Shown in pieces: positions 53,900-64,000 of a stretch of DNA of 64,000 nt. Made by a program: the position numbers and the translations under genes. The stretch comes from Deinococcus malanensis (GTDB lineage Bacteria; Deinococcota; Deinococci; Deinococcales; Deinococcaceae). The first letter of the stretch is position 1. The number at the start of each line of letters is the position of its first letter. Where the stretch lies: the NCBI RefSeq assembly GCF_014647655.1, contig NZ_BMPP01000001.1, positions 160,943 to 224,942 on the forward strand, given 5' to 3'. The notes under the pieces were generated by a model that was not told the DNA's origin, searched no databases, and worked only from the letters and a program-made list of their open reading frames with translations.

Positions 53900-54013
53900 A
53901 GACTGGGACCGCCCTGAGTTGTCGGTGCGCCCGTGACCTGACGTGTCTGACAGGTCTTAAGACTCGATGGGGGCCGGTTTTAAAGTCTGGCCCCTATGGT
54001 GCATCATGGGGGC

Positions 54014-54244
54014 ATGAGTGACCGGCAATACGGGCGTCCGTCCCGCGTGATCGTGGAATGGGACGAGGTGGATACAGACACCGAAACCCCCACTGCATCT
54101 GCGGAGGAGGCCGCGCCTGCTGCCCAGATGAAGCCATCTGCGGAACCCGCTCGAACAACTGGCCCAAAAGACTCGGGATACAAGGAGTCCAGCCCTTCGT
54201 TGCTGAAGAATATTTTCAAAGGGTTGCGCCGGCAGGACAAGTAA
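54014..54244 (+). CDS. Small conserved-looking protein of unknown function
   Basis: 76 residues from ATG 54014, beginning SDRQYGRPSRVIVEWDEVDT. The middle is Ala/Pro/Glu-rich and probably disordered; the C-terminus is a basic amphipathic helix (LLKNIFKGLRRQDK). An alternative ATG at 53996 lies 9 bases after TAAAGT and would be leaderless. GGGGCC arms (near 53970 and 53990) flank that hexamer. No family recognised. Confidence 0.6.
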   Translation: MSDRQYGRPSRVIVEWDEVDTDTETPTASAEEAAPAAQMKPSAEPARTTGPKDSGYKESSPSLLKNIFKGLRRQDK

Positions 54245-54270
54245 ATCCCTGACTTGAATGCCAGTGTGAT

Positions 54271-54294
54271 GCGGAGCGGCTCCGGCTGCTCCGC
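54271..54294 (+). terminator. Hairpin after the small gene at 54.0 kb
   Basis: GCGGAGC/GCTCCGC perfect 7-bp stem with a 10-base loop, followed by AGTCGTTTCG. Weak T-tract. Confidence 0.4.
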
Positions 54295-54383
54295 AGTCGT
54301 TTCGTGAGCAGAACCAGGTGGGAGAAACTCAGCAGCGTGTGCGATCCATGCCCAGACCGGTCGTGGGAGAGGGGTCTCGTGCC

Positions 54384-54444
54384 TAAGATTGCCTGCTGAC
54401 ATGCCGGCACTTCTAGAGCACCGGCATGTCAGCAGGCAATCTTA
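54384..54444. repeat. 24-bp perfect inverted repeat with 13-base loop
   Basis: Arms 54384-54407 and 54421-54444 are exact complements (left arm begins TAAGATTGCC; loop CACTTCTAGAGCA). It sits between convergent genes, 27 bases before the glpX stop side. It could act as a bidirectional terminator, but the arm length is far beyond what is usual, so a palindromic repeat element is also possible. Confidence 0.85.
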
Positions 54445-54470
54445 TGTTTCCTCGGTAGTTCCCTGCTGGC

Positions 54471-55475
54471 TCACACCCGGATGGTCACGCGGGCGCCGTC
54501 ATCTTCCAGATGGACGGTGTCAATAAAGCGGACGACCCGGGTCGCGTAGCCCATGACCAGCGTGTGGGTGCGGGCTCCGCCCCCGAAGCGCCGGACTCCA
54601 TTCAACAGTTCTCCGTACGTGATACCGGTCGCGCTGAACACGATCTGCTGCCCCGGGGCCAGCTCATCGGTGCGGTACACCCGGTTCTCGTCAACACCCA
54701 TGGTCCGGAAGCGCTCGCGCATCGCATCGTCCTCGGGAATAAAGCGGCCCTGAATTTCAGCGCCCAGGCATTTGCAGGCCGCAGCGCTCAGCACGCCTTC
54801 AGGAGCGCCGCCCGAACCCATCAGGGCGTGCACGCCGGTGCCGCGGACCGCCACGGCCAGTCCGGCCACCACATCACCGTCGCCGATCAGCTTGACTCGT
54901 GCTCCAGCCGCACGGACCCGCCGGATCAGTTCTGCATGCCGCTCACGGTCCAGGATGGTCACCAGCAGGTCTTCCACATCGCGGTCCAGCGACTGTGCCA
55001 GGGCCGCCAGATTGGCCTCCACCGGCCATTCCAGGTGCACCCGCCCAGCTGCAGGAGGGGGCACGATCAGCTTGTCCATGTAGCAGTCGGGCGCGTGCAT
55101 CAGTCCGCCGCGCTCGCTCAGGGCAATCACGGCCAGACCGTTCGGAAGTCCCTTGGCGGTCACACTGGTGCCTTCCACCGGGTCTACCGCGATGTCCACC
55201 TCGTGGCGCCCGGTGCCCAGTTCCTCGCCGATGTACAGCATGGGGGCCTCATCCATTTCGCCCTCACCGATCACCACCCGGCCCCGGATGTTCAGGGTGT
55301 TCAGCAGCGAGCGCATCGCCTCTGTGCCGGCGCCGTCCACGGCATTCTTGTCTCCCATGCCTACCCAGCGGCTGGCGGCCAGTGCCGCGCCCTCGGTGAC
55401 CCGCGCTGTTTCCAGCACCAGCGCGTGCTCGAAACTCTGCTCCAGTGCCCCGCTGTCCTGCCGTTTGACCGTCAT
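54471..55475 (-). CDS. glpX: Fructose-1,6-bisphosphatase class II
   Basis: 334 residues. Metal and substrate motifs [36 protein letters not shown], and [14 protein letters not shown] and [14 protein letters not shown] are those of GlpX. It removes the C1 phosphate in gluconeogenesis. TAGGTT ends 6 bases before ATG 55475 and lies in a palindrome (55484-55499). Confidence 0.95.
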   Translation of the reverse strand: MTVKRQDSGALEQSFEHALVLETARVTEGAALAASRWVGMGDKNAVDGAGTEAMRSLLNTLNIRGRVVIGEGEMDEAPMLYIGEELGTGRHEVDIAVDPVEGTSVTAKGLPNGLAVIALSERGGLMHAPDCYMDKLIVPPPAAGRVHLEWPVEANLAALAQSLDRDVEDLLVTILDRERHAELIRRVRAAGARVKLIGDGDVVAGLAVAVRGTGVHALMGSGGAPEGVLSAAACKCLGAEIQGRFIPEDDAMRERFRTMGVDENRVYRTDELAPGQQIVFSATGITYGELLNGVRRFGGGARTHTLVMGYATRVVRFIDTVHLEDDGARVTIRV

Positions 55476-55481
55476 GCCCTG

Positions 55482-55499
55482 AACCTAACACGCGTTAGG
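55482..55499. promoter_or_regulatory. Palindrome overlapping the glpX -10 element
   Basis: CCTAAC and GTTAGG (55484-55489 and 55494-55499) with a 4-base spacer, overlapping the presumed -10 TAGGTT (55482-55487). A repressor site is possible. Confidence 0.4.
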
Positions 55500-55582
55500 C
55501 ACCTGGACCGCTCCGGGAGCGCTTCCAGGCAATGCCGGGCGGTTATGGTTAGCTGTGACTCTCGCACCGGGTAAGTGGGGAC

Positions 55583-55693
55583 TTACCGCAAGACGCCCAA
55601 CAGCACCAGCAGCCCCCACAGCACCACTGGGATGGCCAGCGTCGCCGCGATGAGTTTGCCCAGGCGCCACCAGTCGTTCAGGAACTCGCGCAT
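55583..55693 (-). CDS. 36-residue single-helix membrane protein
   Basis: A short gene read on the minus strand: [13 protein letters not shown], then one hydrophobic helix of about 21 residues ([19 protein letters not shown]) and a final arginine. TACCGT ends exactly 7 bases before the ATG at 55693, the same arrangement as the leaderless genes around it. The positive flank near the N-terminus and the lack of other coding potential support a real small protein; no family is recognised. It lies between divergent pgm and glpX. Confidence 0.6.
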   Translation of the reverse strand: MREFLNDWWRLGKLIAATLAIPVVLWGLLVLLGVLR

Positions 55694-55796
55694 GAGGCCC
55701 ACGGTAGCAGCGTCGTTCAGGAGGGGTGTCCCGAAAATCTTTGGCCTGTCTTGTGGGGCGGGCGTAAGGCCGGGGCCGGCTGCTTAGACTGCGGAC

Positions 55797-57428
55797 ATGA
55801 CCCAGAGTCCATTGGCCGGACAGCCTGCTCCCTCGTCCCTGTTGACCAACATCCCGCGCCTCGTGTCTCATTACTACGAGACTCGCCCCGACGTCCGCGA
55901 CCCCTTGCAGCGCGTAAGTTTCGGCACCAGCGGGCACCGCGGCACCAGCCTGGGCGCCACATTCAACGAGGCCCATATCCTGGCCATTACCCAGGCGGTC
56001 TGTGAGTACCGCGTCTCGGCCGGGATTCAGGGCCCTCTGTTTATGGGGCTTGACACCCACGCTTTGTCAGAACCTGCGTGGATGAGTGCCCTGCAGGTGC
56101 TGGCGGCCAACGGCGTCCGTGCGCACGTGCAGCCCGGTTTTTTCACGCCCACACCGCTGGTCAGCCACGCGATCCTGGAGTACAACCGCTCGGGCCAGGC
56201 CGACAGGGCTGACGGCATCGTGATCACGCCCAGCCACAACCCGCCGCAGGACGGCGGATTTAAATACAACCCTCCCAGCGGTGGCCCCGCCGATACCGAC
56301 GTAACGAAAGTTATCCAGGCACGTGCCAACGCGATCCTGGAAAATGAGATGCGGGATGTCCACCGACTCAGCCTCGAAGACGCCATGAACGCCCTGGTTC
56401 CCTTCGACTTCGTGACTCCTTATGTCGAGGGCCTGCCGCAGGTGGTTGACCTGGACGCCATCCGCCACAGCGGCGTGCGGCTGGGCGTGGACCCGCTGGG
56501 CGGCAGCAGCCTGCCGGTGTGGCAGGCCATAGCGGCGCGCCACAACCTGAACCTGACCATCGTGAACGAGGAGGTGGACCCACGATTCGCGTTCATGAGT
56601 GTGGACAAGGACGGCAAGATCCGCATGGACTGCTCGAGCCCCTTTGCCATGGCCAGCCTGCTGCGCCTGAAGGACGATTTCGACGTGGCAGTCGGCAATG
56701 ACCCTGATGCCGACCGTCATGGAGTCGTGACCCCGGATGGACTGATGAACCCCAACCATTACCTCGCGGTCATGATCGACTACCTGTTCCAGAACCGGCC
56801 AGGGTGGAGCGCAGACGCTGCGGTGGGCAAGACGCTGGTCAGCAGTGCCCTGATCGACCGGGTGGCCGCTGGTATCGGGCGCCGCGTGCTGGAGGTGCCG
56901 GTGGGTTTCAAGTACTTCGTGGAGGGCTTGCTGGACGGCTCATTAGGTTTCGGCGGCGAGGAGTCCGCCGGTGCCAGCTTTCTGCAGATGGACGGCCGCG
57001 CCTGGAGCACCGACAAGGACGGCATCATCCCCGGTCTGCTGGCCGCCGAGATCACCGCGAAAACGGGTCAGACTCCCTCCCGGCGGTTCGCGGATCTCAG
57101 CGCCCGGTACGGCGAGACCGCCTACGACCGCCAGGACGCACCTGCTACTTCGGAGCAGAAGAAGATCCTGGCGGCCCTGTCGCCCGAGCAGGTGACCGCC
57201 ACCACGCTGGCCGGTCACCCCATCACTGCGCGTCTGACCCGCGCACCCGGCAACAATGAATCTATCGGCGGACTGAAGGTCACCACCGAGCACGCCTGGT
57301 TCGCAGCCCGCCCCAGCGGCACGGAAGACGTCTACAAGATCTATGCCGAGAGCTTCAAGGGCAAGGACCATCTGCAGCAGGTCATGGCCGAGGCACGCGA
57401 CGTGGTGAGCGCGGCGCTGACCCAGTAA
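55797..57428 (+). CDS. pgm: Phosphoglucomutase (alpha-D-glucose phosphate-specific)
   Basis: 543 residues, close to E. coli Pgm (546). FGTSGHRG start, active serine in [13 protein letters not shown] near 146, metal loop [10 protein letters not shown] near 300, sugar loop [11 protein letters not shown] and phosphate loop [10 protein letters not shown] near 505. It interconverts glucose-1-P and glucose-6-P. TAGACT ends 6 bases before ATG 55797. Confidence 0.96.
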   Translation: MTQSPLAGQPAPSSLLTNIPRLVSHYYETRPDVRDPLQRVSFGTSGHRGTSLGATFNEAHILAITQAVCEYRVSAGIQGPLFMGLDTHALSEPAWMSALQVLAANGVRAHVQPGFFTPTPLVSHAILEYNRSGQADRADGIVITPSHNPPQDGGFKYNPPSGGPADTDVTKVIQARANAILENEMRDVHRLSLEDAMNALVPFDFVTPYVEGLPQVVDLDAIRHSGVRLGVDPLGGSSLPVWQAIAARHNLNLTIVNEEVDPRFAFMSVDKDGKIRMDCSSPFAMASLLRLKDDFDVAVGNDPDADRHGVVTPDGLMNPNHYLAVMIDYLFQNRPGWSADAAVGKTLVSSALIDRVAAGIGRRVLEVPVGFKYFVEGLLDGSLGFGGEESAGASFLQMDGRAWSTDKDGIIPGLLAAEITAKTGQTPSRRFADLSARYGETAYDRQDAPATSEQKKILAALSPEQVTATTLAGHPITARLTRAPGNNESIGGLKVTTEHAWFAARPSGTEDVYKIYAESFKGKDHLQQVMAEARDVVSAALTQ

Positions 57429-57495
57429 GCCTGGGGGAAGGGCGAAAGACTCGGGCTTTCCCCTGGACCTTCAGCAAGTGCTTATAGTTGGGCCC

Positions 57496-59136
57496 GTGAA
57501 GGTCCCCCCAGGCTCCAAGCCCCCAGTCCCTGAAATCAACCTGGAGTTCGGTGAGACCCCTCCTCCCGCGCCCGATCCTGGCCTGACCCCCACCGGCCCG
57601 GCGCAGCCTGCGGTCGTAACGACGGCGCCGCGCCGTTCCCTGCGGGCCAACACCCTGATCGTCATGGCTGGCACGCTGGGATCCCGGCTTTCGGGCATTG
57701 TGCGCACGATGATCATGGGCATTTTTGGCAATGCGCTTCTTGACGCCTTTCTGGTCGCCGTGCGGGTACCCAACCTGCTGCGCGAGCTTCTGGCCGAGGG
57801 TGCCCTGGTCAACTCGTTCATTCCTGTGTACAAGTCATTGGACACAGCTGAACGGCGGAAGCTGGCTCAGACCTTCAGCGGCGTACTGATCGCTGTGAAT
57901 CTGGTTCTGATGGCGCTGGGTATTTTGGCCGCGCCTCTTATTGTCGACCTGCTGATCGCTGCAACTCCGAACGTAAATCGGGACGCCGCGATTTACATGA
58001 CGCAGCTGGTTATGCCCTTCCTGATGCTCATCAGTCTGTCAAGCGTCGCCATGGGCCTGCTCAATGCCGATGAACACTTCAAGGAGAGCAGCTTTGCGCC
58101 GGTGGCCTTTAACCTGGCCAGCATAGCGGCGCTGCTGCTGCTGCCGGATACAGCGACCTGGCTGGCCTTCGGCTGGCTGATCGGTGGGGTGGCGCAGCTG
58201 CTGGTCCAATTGCCGGCATTACGGCGCTTCGGACTGTTACCAGCTCCAGCCCTGCAGCCGCATCCAGCCCTTACCAGGGTCCTGAAGCAGATGGCGCCCT
58301 TCACTCTGACTGCCGGAGCACGCCAGTTCCTGAATCTTTACGTCACCAGGTTACTCAGCAACGGGACTCAGTTTCCTGCTGGCACGCAGTCTGGCTATTT
58401 CTATGCTGAGACACTGTTTACCACGGTCAATGGTCTGTTCGTCGTGTCGCCTGTGCTGGCGCTGTTTCCCCGGTTTTCGCAGCATGCTGCCGACCGGGAT
58501 TGGCCTGCGTTCAGGCAGCTGACCCTGCAAGGTATTCGCACCACCACGTTCCTGGCCGCGCCCATGAGTGCGTTACTTGTCGCGCTCGCGCCCTATGCCG
58601 TGAGTATCATCAACCTGAAGGCAGACTTCGACGTGCCACGGTTCCAGGCGGCTAGCGGGATCCTGACCGGTTGGGCCCTCGCGCTGATTCCATGGGCACT
58701 GGTCACGCTTCTGCTGCGGACCTTCTATGCCCGTGAGCGCACCCGTGAAGCGGTAACAGTGAGCGCCATCGGCTTTGTGCTGGAGGTCGTTCTGTACCGG
58801 CTGCTGGTCCCCTCGCTGGGATTCCTGGGATTTGGGATCAGCACCACCATCAGCGGAATACTGATGGCGGGAGCGCTGACCTTTATGTACCGCCGGGCTC
58901 TGGGGTTTCCGGGGCGCGAAGTCGCAGGCCATCTGGTGCGCGTGGTGCCCCTGGCCGCAGCGTCAGGCCTGGTTGCCTGGTTGGTTTCTCTGACCCTGCC
59001 TGATCCCGGGTTTATCCTGCCCGGCTTGCTGGGCCTTGCTGTGGCGGGCGGCGTGGGCCTGGGAGTTTATCTGACCGGCGCGCTCGCCCTGCGCCTGCCG
59101 GAAGTGGCCGGTTTGATGCGCCGCCTGAAGCGCTGA
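57496..59136 (+). CDS. murJ: Lipid II flippase MurJ
   Basis: 546 residues. A proline-rich cytoplasmic N-terminus (about 45 residues) precedes 14 membrane helices; conserved MurJ segments include GTLGSRLSGIVRTMIMGIFGNALLDAFLVAVRVPNLLRELLAEGALVNSFIPVY and DEHFKESSFAPVAFN. It moves lipid-linked peptidoglycan precursor across the membrane. GTG 57496 lies 7 bases after TATAGT. The long N-terminal tail is unusual for the family. Confidence 0.93.
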   Translation: MKVPPGSKPPVPEINLEFGETPPPAPDPGLTPTGPAQPAVVTTAPRRSLRANTLIVMAGTLGSRLSGIVRTMIMGIFGNALLDAFLVAVRVPNLLRELLAEGALVNSFIPVYKSLDTAERRKLAQTFSGVLIAVNLVLMALGILAAPLIVDLLIAATPNVNRDAAIYMTQLVMPFLMLISLSSVAMGLLNADEHFKESSFAPVAFNLASIAALLLLPDTATWLAFGWLIGGVAQLLVQLPALRRFGLLPAPALQPHPALTRVLKQMAPFTLTAGARQFLNLYVTRLLSNGTQFPAGTQSGYFYAETLFTTVNGLFVVSPVLALFPRFSQHAADRDWPAFRQLTLQGIRTTTFLAAPMSALLVALAPYAVSIINLKADFDVPRFQAASGILTGWALALIPWALVTLLLRTFYARERTREAVTVSAIGFVLEVVLYRLLVPSLGFLGFGISTTISGILMAGALTFMYRRALGFPGREVAGHLVRVVPLAAASGLVAWLVSLTLPDPGFILPGLLGLAVAGGVGLGVYLTGALALRLPEVAGLMRRLKR

Positions 59137-59146
59137 AGGTTTGTCT

Positions 59147-59161
59147 GCAAAAAGCTTTTGC
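59147..59161. terminator. Small hairpin between murJ and the YdcF-like gene
   Basis: GCAAAA/TTTTGC with AGC loop between two convergent stops. Weak and possibly not functional. Confidence 0.35.
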
Positions 59162-59163
59162 TT

Positions 59164-59736
59164 TCAGGTCCGGATGCCGATCAGGGCGTAGGCCACGAGT
59201 GCCAGCTTCTCGCGCAGAAGGTAGCGCGGATCGGGGCGGGCCCCCAGCGGACTGGCGCTGGCATTGGCCTCAAGGCCCAGGGCACGCGCCAGGGCCAGCG
59301 CACGGGGCGCATGGGCCTCATCGGTGACCAGGGTGACTGCGGTCCGGGGAGGCAAGGAGGCGCGTGCATTGCGCAGGTTTTCGATGGTGGTGCGGCTGCG
59401 GGTCTCGGCCAGCAGTACCCGGGCTGATACGCCATGGTGAGCCAGAAAATGCACGCCGACCTCACCTTCGCTGTAAGGATCGCCGGGCCGGCGACCTCCC
59501 GTCACGACGATCCGGTCGATTCCGCCGGCACGGTACAGGCGCAGAGCATGACCCAGCCGGCGTTCAAAAGCAGGACTGGGCCGTCCGGCGTACTGGGCTG
59601 CTCCCAGCACCACCAGCGTGGGGTGGGGGGTCTCAGCCCTGGGTGCGCGCAGACCAGGAGACAGGACGAAGCCGGCTGCCAGAACAGCGATTACCATGAC
59701 TGGCAGCAGGGACAGCGTGGAGCCTCGGGCGCGCAT
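59164..59736 (-). CDS. YdcF/SanA-type DUF218 protein
   Basis: 190 residues. One N-terminal helix (8-28) and a DUF218 domain: LVVLGAAQYAGRPSPAFERRLGHALRLY, VVTGGRRPGDPYSEGEVGVHFLAHHG, ETRSRTTIENLRNA, LVTDEAHAPRALALARALG. Members such as SanA and ElyC affect peptidoglycan under stress. It faces murJ. TAGGCT is 9 bases before ATG 59736. Confidence 0.85.
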   Translation of the reverse strand: MRARGSTLSLLPVMVIAVLAAGFVLSPGLRAPRAETPHPTLVVLGAAQYAGRPSPAFERRLGHALRLYRAGGIDRIVVTGGRRPGDPYSEGEVGVHFLAHHGVSARVLLAETRSRTTIENLRNARASLPPRTAVTLVTDEAHAPRALALARALGLEANASASPLGARPDPRYLLREKLALVAYALIGIRT

Positions 59737-59831
59737 TGCCCCGCGAGCCTAGCATGAAGAAAATGTAAATCCTGTGGAAAAGACCATTCAGGCGGCCGGA
59801 TGCCGAAATCGGAAGCGCAATGAAAGCCTCC

Positions 59832-59859
59832 TTGTGCGCGGGGAGGGCTGTGCTACCCT
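59832..59859 (+). promoter_or_regulatory. Promoter of topA
   Basis: TTGTGC (59832-59837) and TACCCT (59854-59859) with a 16-base spacer, about 65 bases before the topA start. Confidence 0.5.
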
Positions 59860-59925
59860 CAGCCGCAAGTTTCCAGCTTATGCACAGCACCACCATGGAA
59901 GCTTTCAGGGGAGCGTATCAGGGAG

Positions 59926-62832
<2,907 letters not shown>

Positions 62833-63141
62833 ATGCCCACGCGTTCCCGCCCCGAAGTGCCGCAGGCCCTGCACCTGGCGCGGCTGGCCCAGGGCACTCC
62901 TGGGCAGTGGGTGGCCCTGCCGGGTGGGCAGGTACGCTGCCTGAACCTCAGCGGCCGGGTGGACGGTCCAGCCCTGACCGGCTGGCTGGTCTGCCTGACC
63001 GGTGAGGCAGTGGTTGACCTTCCCCTGAACAACTTTGTGCGCCTTCGTGCCAGCGAAAGTTACCGTGTGCGTGCTGAGGAGCCCTGGACTGCCTTTGAAA
63101 CCAGGTCGGGCACGGTGTTGTTGCTGATTCCGGACGCCTGA
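62833..63141 (+). CDS. Small protein of unknown function, coupled to topA
   Basis: 102 residues starting right after the topA stop (TAA then ATG), with GGAG in the end of topA as ribosome site. It is mostly beta-strand-like (GQWVALPGGQVRCLNLSGRVDGP, GWLVCLTGEAVVDLP, GTVLLLIPDA) and may be a small cupin- or DUF2917-like fold, by pattern only. No catalytic motif recognised. Confidence 0.6.
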   Translation: MPTRSRPEVPQALHLARLAQGTPGQWVALPGGQVRCLNLSGRVDGPALTGWLVCLTGEAVVDLPLNNFVRLRASESYRVRAEEPWTAFETRSGTVLLLIPDA

Positions 63142-63156
63142 TAGGGCCACAAAACA

Positions 63157-63183
63157 GGGGAGAGCCGGAATATGGCCCTCCCC
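63157..63183. terminator. Terminator after the topA unit
   Basis: GGGGAGAGCC/GGCCCTCCCC stem with one mismatch, followed on the plus strand by TTAATCCTGATTTTATTTTTT, part of which encodes the end of the convergent gene. Confidence 0.75.
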
Positions 63184-63195
63184 TTAATCCTGATT

Positions 63196-63747
63196 TTATT
63201 TTTTGCGGCGTCTGGCCTTGGCCGCCTCTTTGGCCGCTTTCTGCTCGGCCTTCTGCTTCTCCTGCATCTCGCGGCCCATGTCTTCCATCAACTGGGCGCC
63301 CTGGGCATCGACCTGCCGCTGCAGTTCCAGCAGGGTACTCATGACCATGTTATGCAGCACGCGCTCCACAGGCCGGCGCACCCAGCCGTAGCGTACGCGG
63401 GCGTTCAGCGTGAGCGTCACGTCGGTTCCCCCAGGCATGGGCTTGAAGGTCCAGGCCTGGGTCAGCTTCTCCAGTGGCCCCACATGTCGCACACTTTCCC
63501 AGCCCCCACGCTGTGGCGCCTGGAGCTGACCGTACTTTGCCGTGAAACTCAGGCCCAGCAGCCGCCGCGCGAATTTGAACCGCACCAGCGCGTTATTGGC
63601 TAGCCGGCCATCGCCACCCTGATAGTCAGCCTTGACGAGGTTGGGGTCCCATTTCACGCGGCGCCGGGGTTCCAGCGCGAGACGGTACAGCACGTCAGGG
63701 CGGGCGCGCACGATGATGTTCTGCTTGATGTGAATCGACTCGGACAT
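63196..63747 (-). CDS. SRPBCC-fold protein with basic tail
   Basis: 183 residues. Start (HIKQNIIVRARPDVLYRLALEPRRRVKWDPNLVKADY) and the later GTDVTLTLNARVRYGWVRRPVERVLHNMVMSTL match SRPBCC/START-like ligand-binding proteins (CoxG/polyketide cyclase-like). A Lys/Ala-rich coil ends the protein (EAAKARRRKK). TAGACT is 11 bases before ATG 63747, with TCAGGA in between. Ligand unknown. Confidence 0.8.
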   Translation of the reverse strand: MSESIHIKQNIIVRARPDVLYRLALEPRRRVKWDPNLVKADYQGGDGRLANNALVRFKFARRLLGLSFTAKYGQLQAPQRGGWESVRHVGPLEKLTQAWTFKPMPGGTDVTLTLNARVRYGWVRRPVERVLHNMVMSTLLELQRQVDAQGAQLMEDMGREMQEKQKAEQKAAKEAAKARRRKK

Positions 63748-63820
63748 TCCTGAGCGGCAGTCTAGCGCGCCGGCAAGTGCTGTAAGGACCGTCTTCCGCT
63801 CCAGGTGCAGATAAGCTTGG

Positions 63821-64000
63821 TCAGTGCAGATAGGGCCGGGCCGGCAGGTGGCTGGCCTTCAGATTGAAGCGTTCGGCATATTTGGCGCCGGTCAGGCGGC
63901 CGGCCACGGCGCGGGTGGCCAGAAACTGCTCGCGGTCCCAGGTCCAGCGGTAGAAGGCCTGGTAGTACTCCATGACTTCAGCCGCGACTTCTACCGTGTC
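63821..64000 (-). CDS. C-terminal fragment of an unrecognised protein
   Basis: The last 59 residues of a gene that starts outside the window, with stop at 63821-63823. It contains many aromatic and basic residues (EYYQAFYRWTWDREQFLATRAVAGRLTG and SHLPARPYLH). I do not recognise the family. Confidence 0.6.
   Translation of the reverse strand, partial: DTVEVAAEVMEYYQAFYRWTWDREQFLATRAVAGRLTGAKYAERFNLKASHLPARPYLH

Noticed and set aside
54443..54460. TTATG-containing sequence as a possible radiation/desiccation response motif
   Set aside because: Only the left half matches; the required ACATAA-like right half at the proper distance is missing. No other convincing copy was found near mfd, recJ, polX or topA.
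57429..57480. Imperfect hairpin after pgm as a terminator
   Set aside because: The arms pair with several mismatches and there is no T-tract; not reliable enough to list.

Overview
The window looks like chromosomal DNA from a Deinococcus. It is GC-rich, and its proteins have a Deinococcus character: a PolX repair polymerase with an unusual active site, an SLH-domain envelope protein, an 81-residue L28 joined to a metal-binding protein, and a TopA with a lysine-rich tail. Most start codons have no Shine-Dalgarno sequence but sit 5-9 bases after a TANNNT hexamer, the leaderless arrangement known from Deinococcus deserti. I cannot name the species. Nearly all of it is core genome; no insertion sequence, CRISPR array or intact prophage was seen.

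Layout. 0-7.4 kb: a PASTA pseudokinase cut by the window edge, two histidine phosphatases, AzlCD amino-acid exporter, a TipA-type MerR regulator, a thioredoxin-fold protein, a type II NADH dehydrogenase with a Rex-like operator, then a scar where a truncated PAAR tip gene and an N-terminally truncated contractile-injection-type AAA+ ATPase meet in opposite orientation. 7.5-15.7 kb: mfd, GNAT, a COG0523 GTPase behind a Fur/Zur-like palindrome, a PIN-TRAM membrane protein, coaE and a TPR lipoprotein-like exported protein. 16-20.7 kb: a complete branched-chain amino-acid ABC operon (livKHMGF). 20.8-31 kb: polX, histidinol phosphatase, EamA transporter, argF-NUDIX-argC, scpA-trpS, an anchored PpiC isomerase and tRNA-Arg(CCG).

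31-44.6 kb: a PGI/PMI-like isomerase, LapA-like protein with recJ, an SLH/coiled-coil/collagen-like/beta-barrel envelope protein, crotonase with an HD hydrolase, greA, a metal ABC permease and ATPase, lipBA, GNAT and rplS with a structured leader. 44.6-64 kb: HAD phosphatase, duplicated ABC ATPase, a third histidine phosphatase, SPFH and NfeD pair, rplM-rpsI, rpmB coupled to a metal-binding lipoprotein-like SBP, treS, glpX, a 36-residue membrane protein, pgm, murJ, YdcF-like protein, topA and two small genes.

Themes. Metal supply is spread over three loci (COG0523 GTPase at 11.2 kb, ABC permease/ATPase at 39.7 kb, SBP with L28 at 51 kb), each preceded by a GATAATG-containing site of varying quality, which suggests a Zur/Fur-family regulon. 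DNA maintenance is well represented (mfd, polX, recJ, topA, scpA). Carbon and sugar-phosphate genes (treS, glpX, pgm) sit together near 52-57 kb. Two long perfect inverted repeats (19 bp near 15.9 kb, 24 bp near 54.4 kb) are not explained by ordinary terminators.
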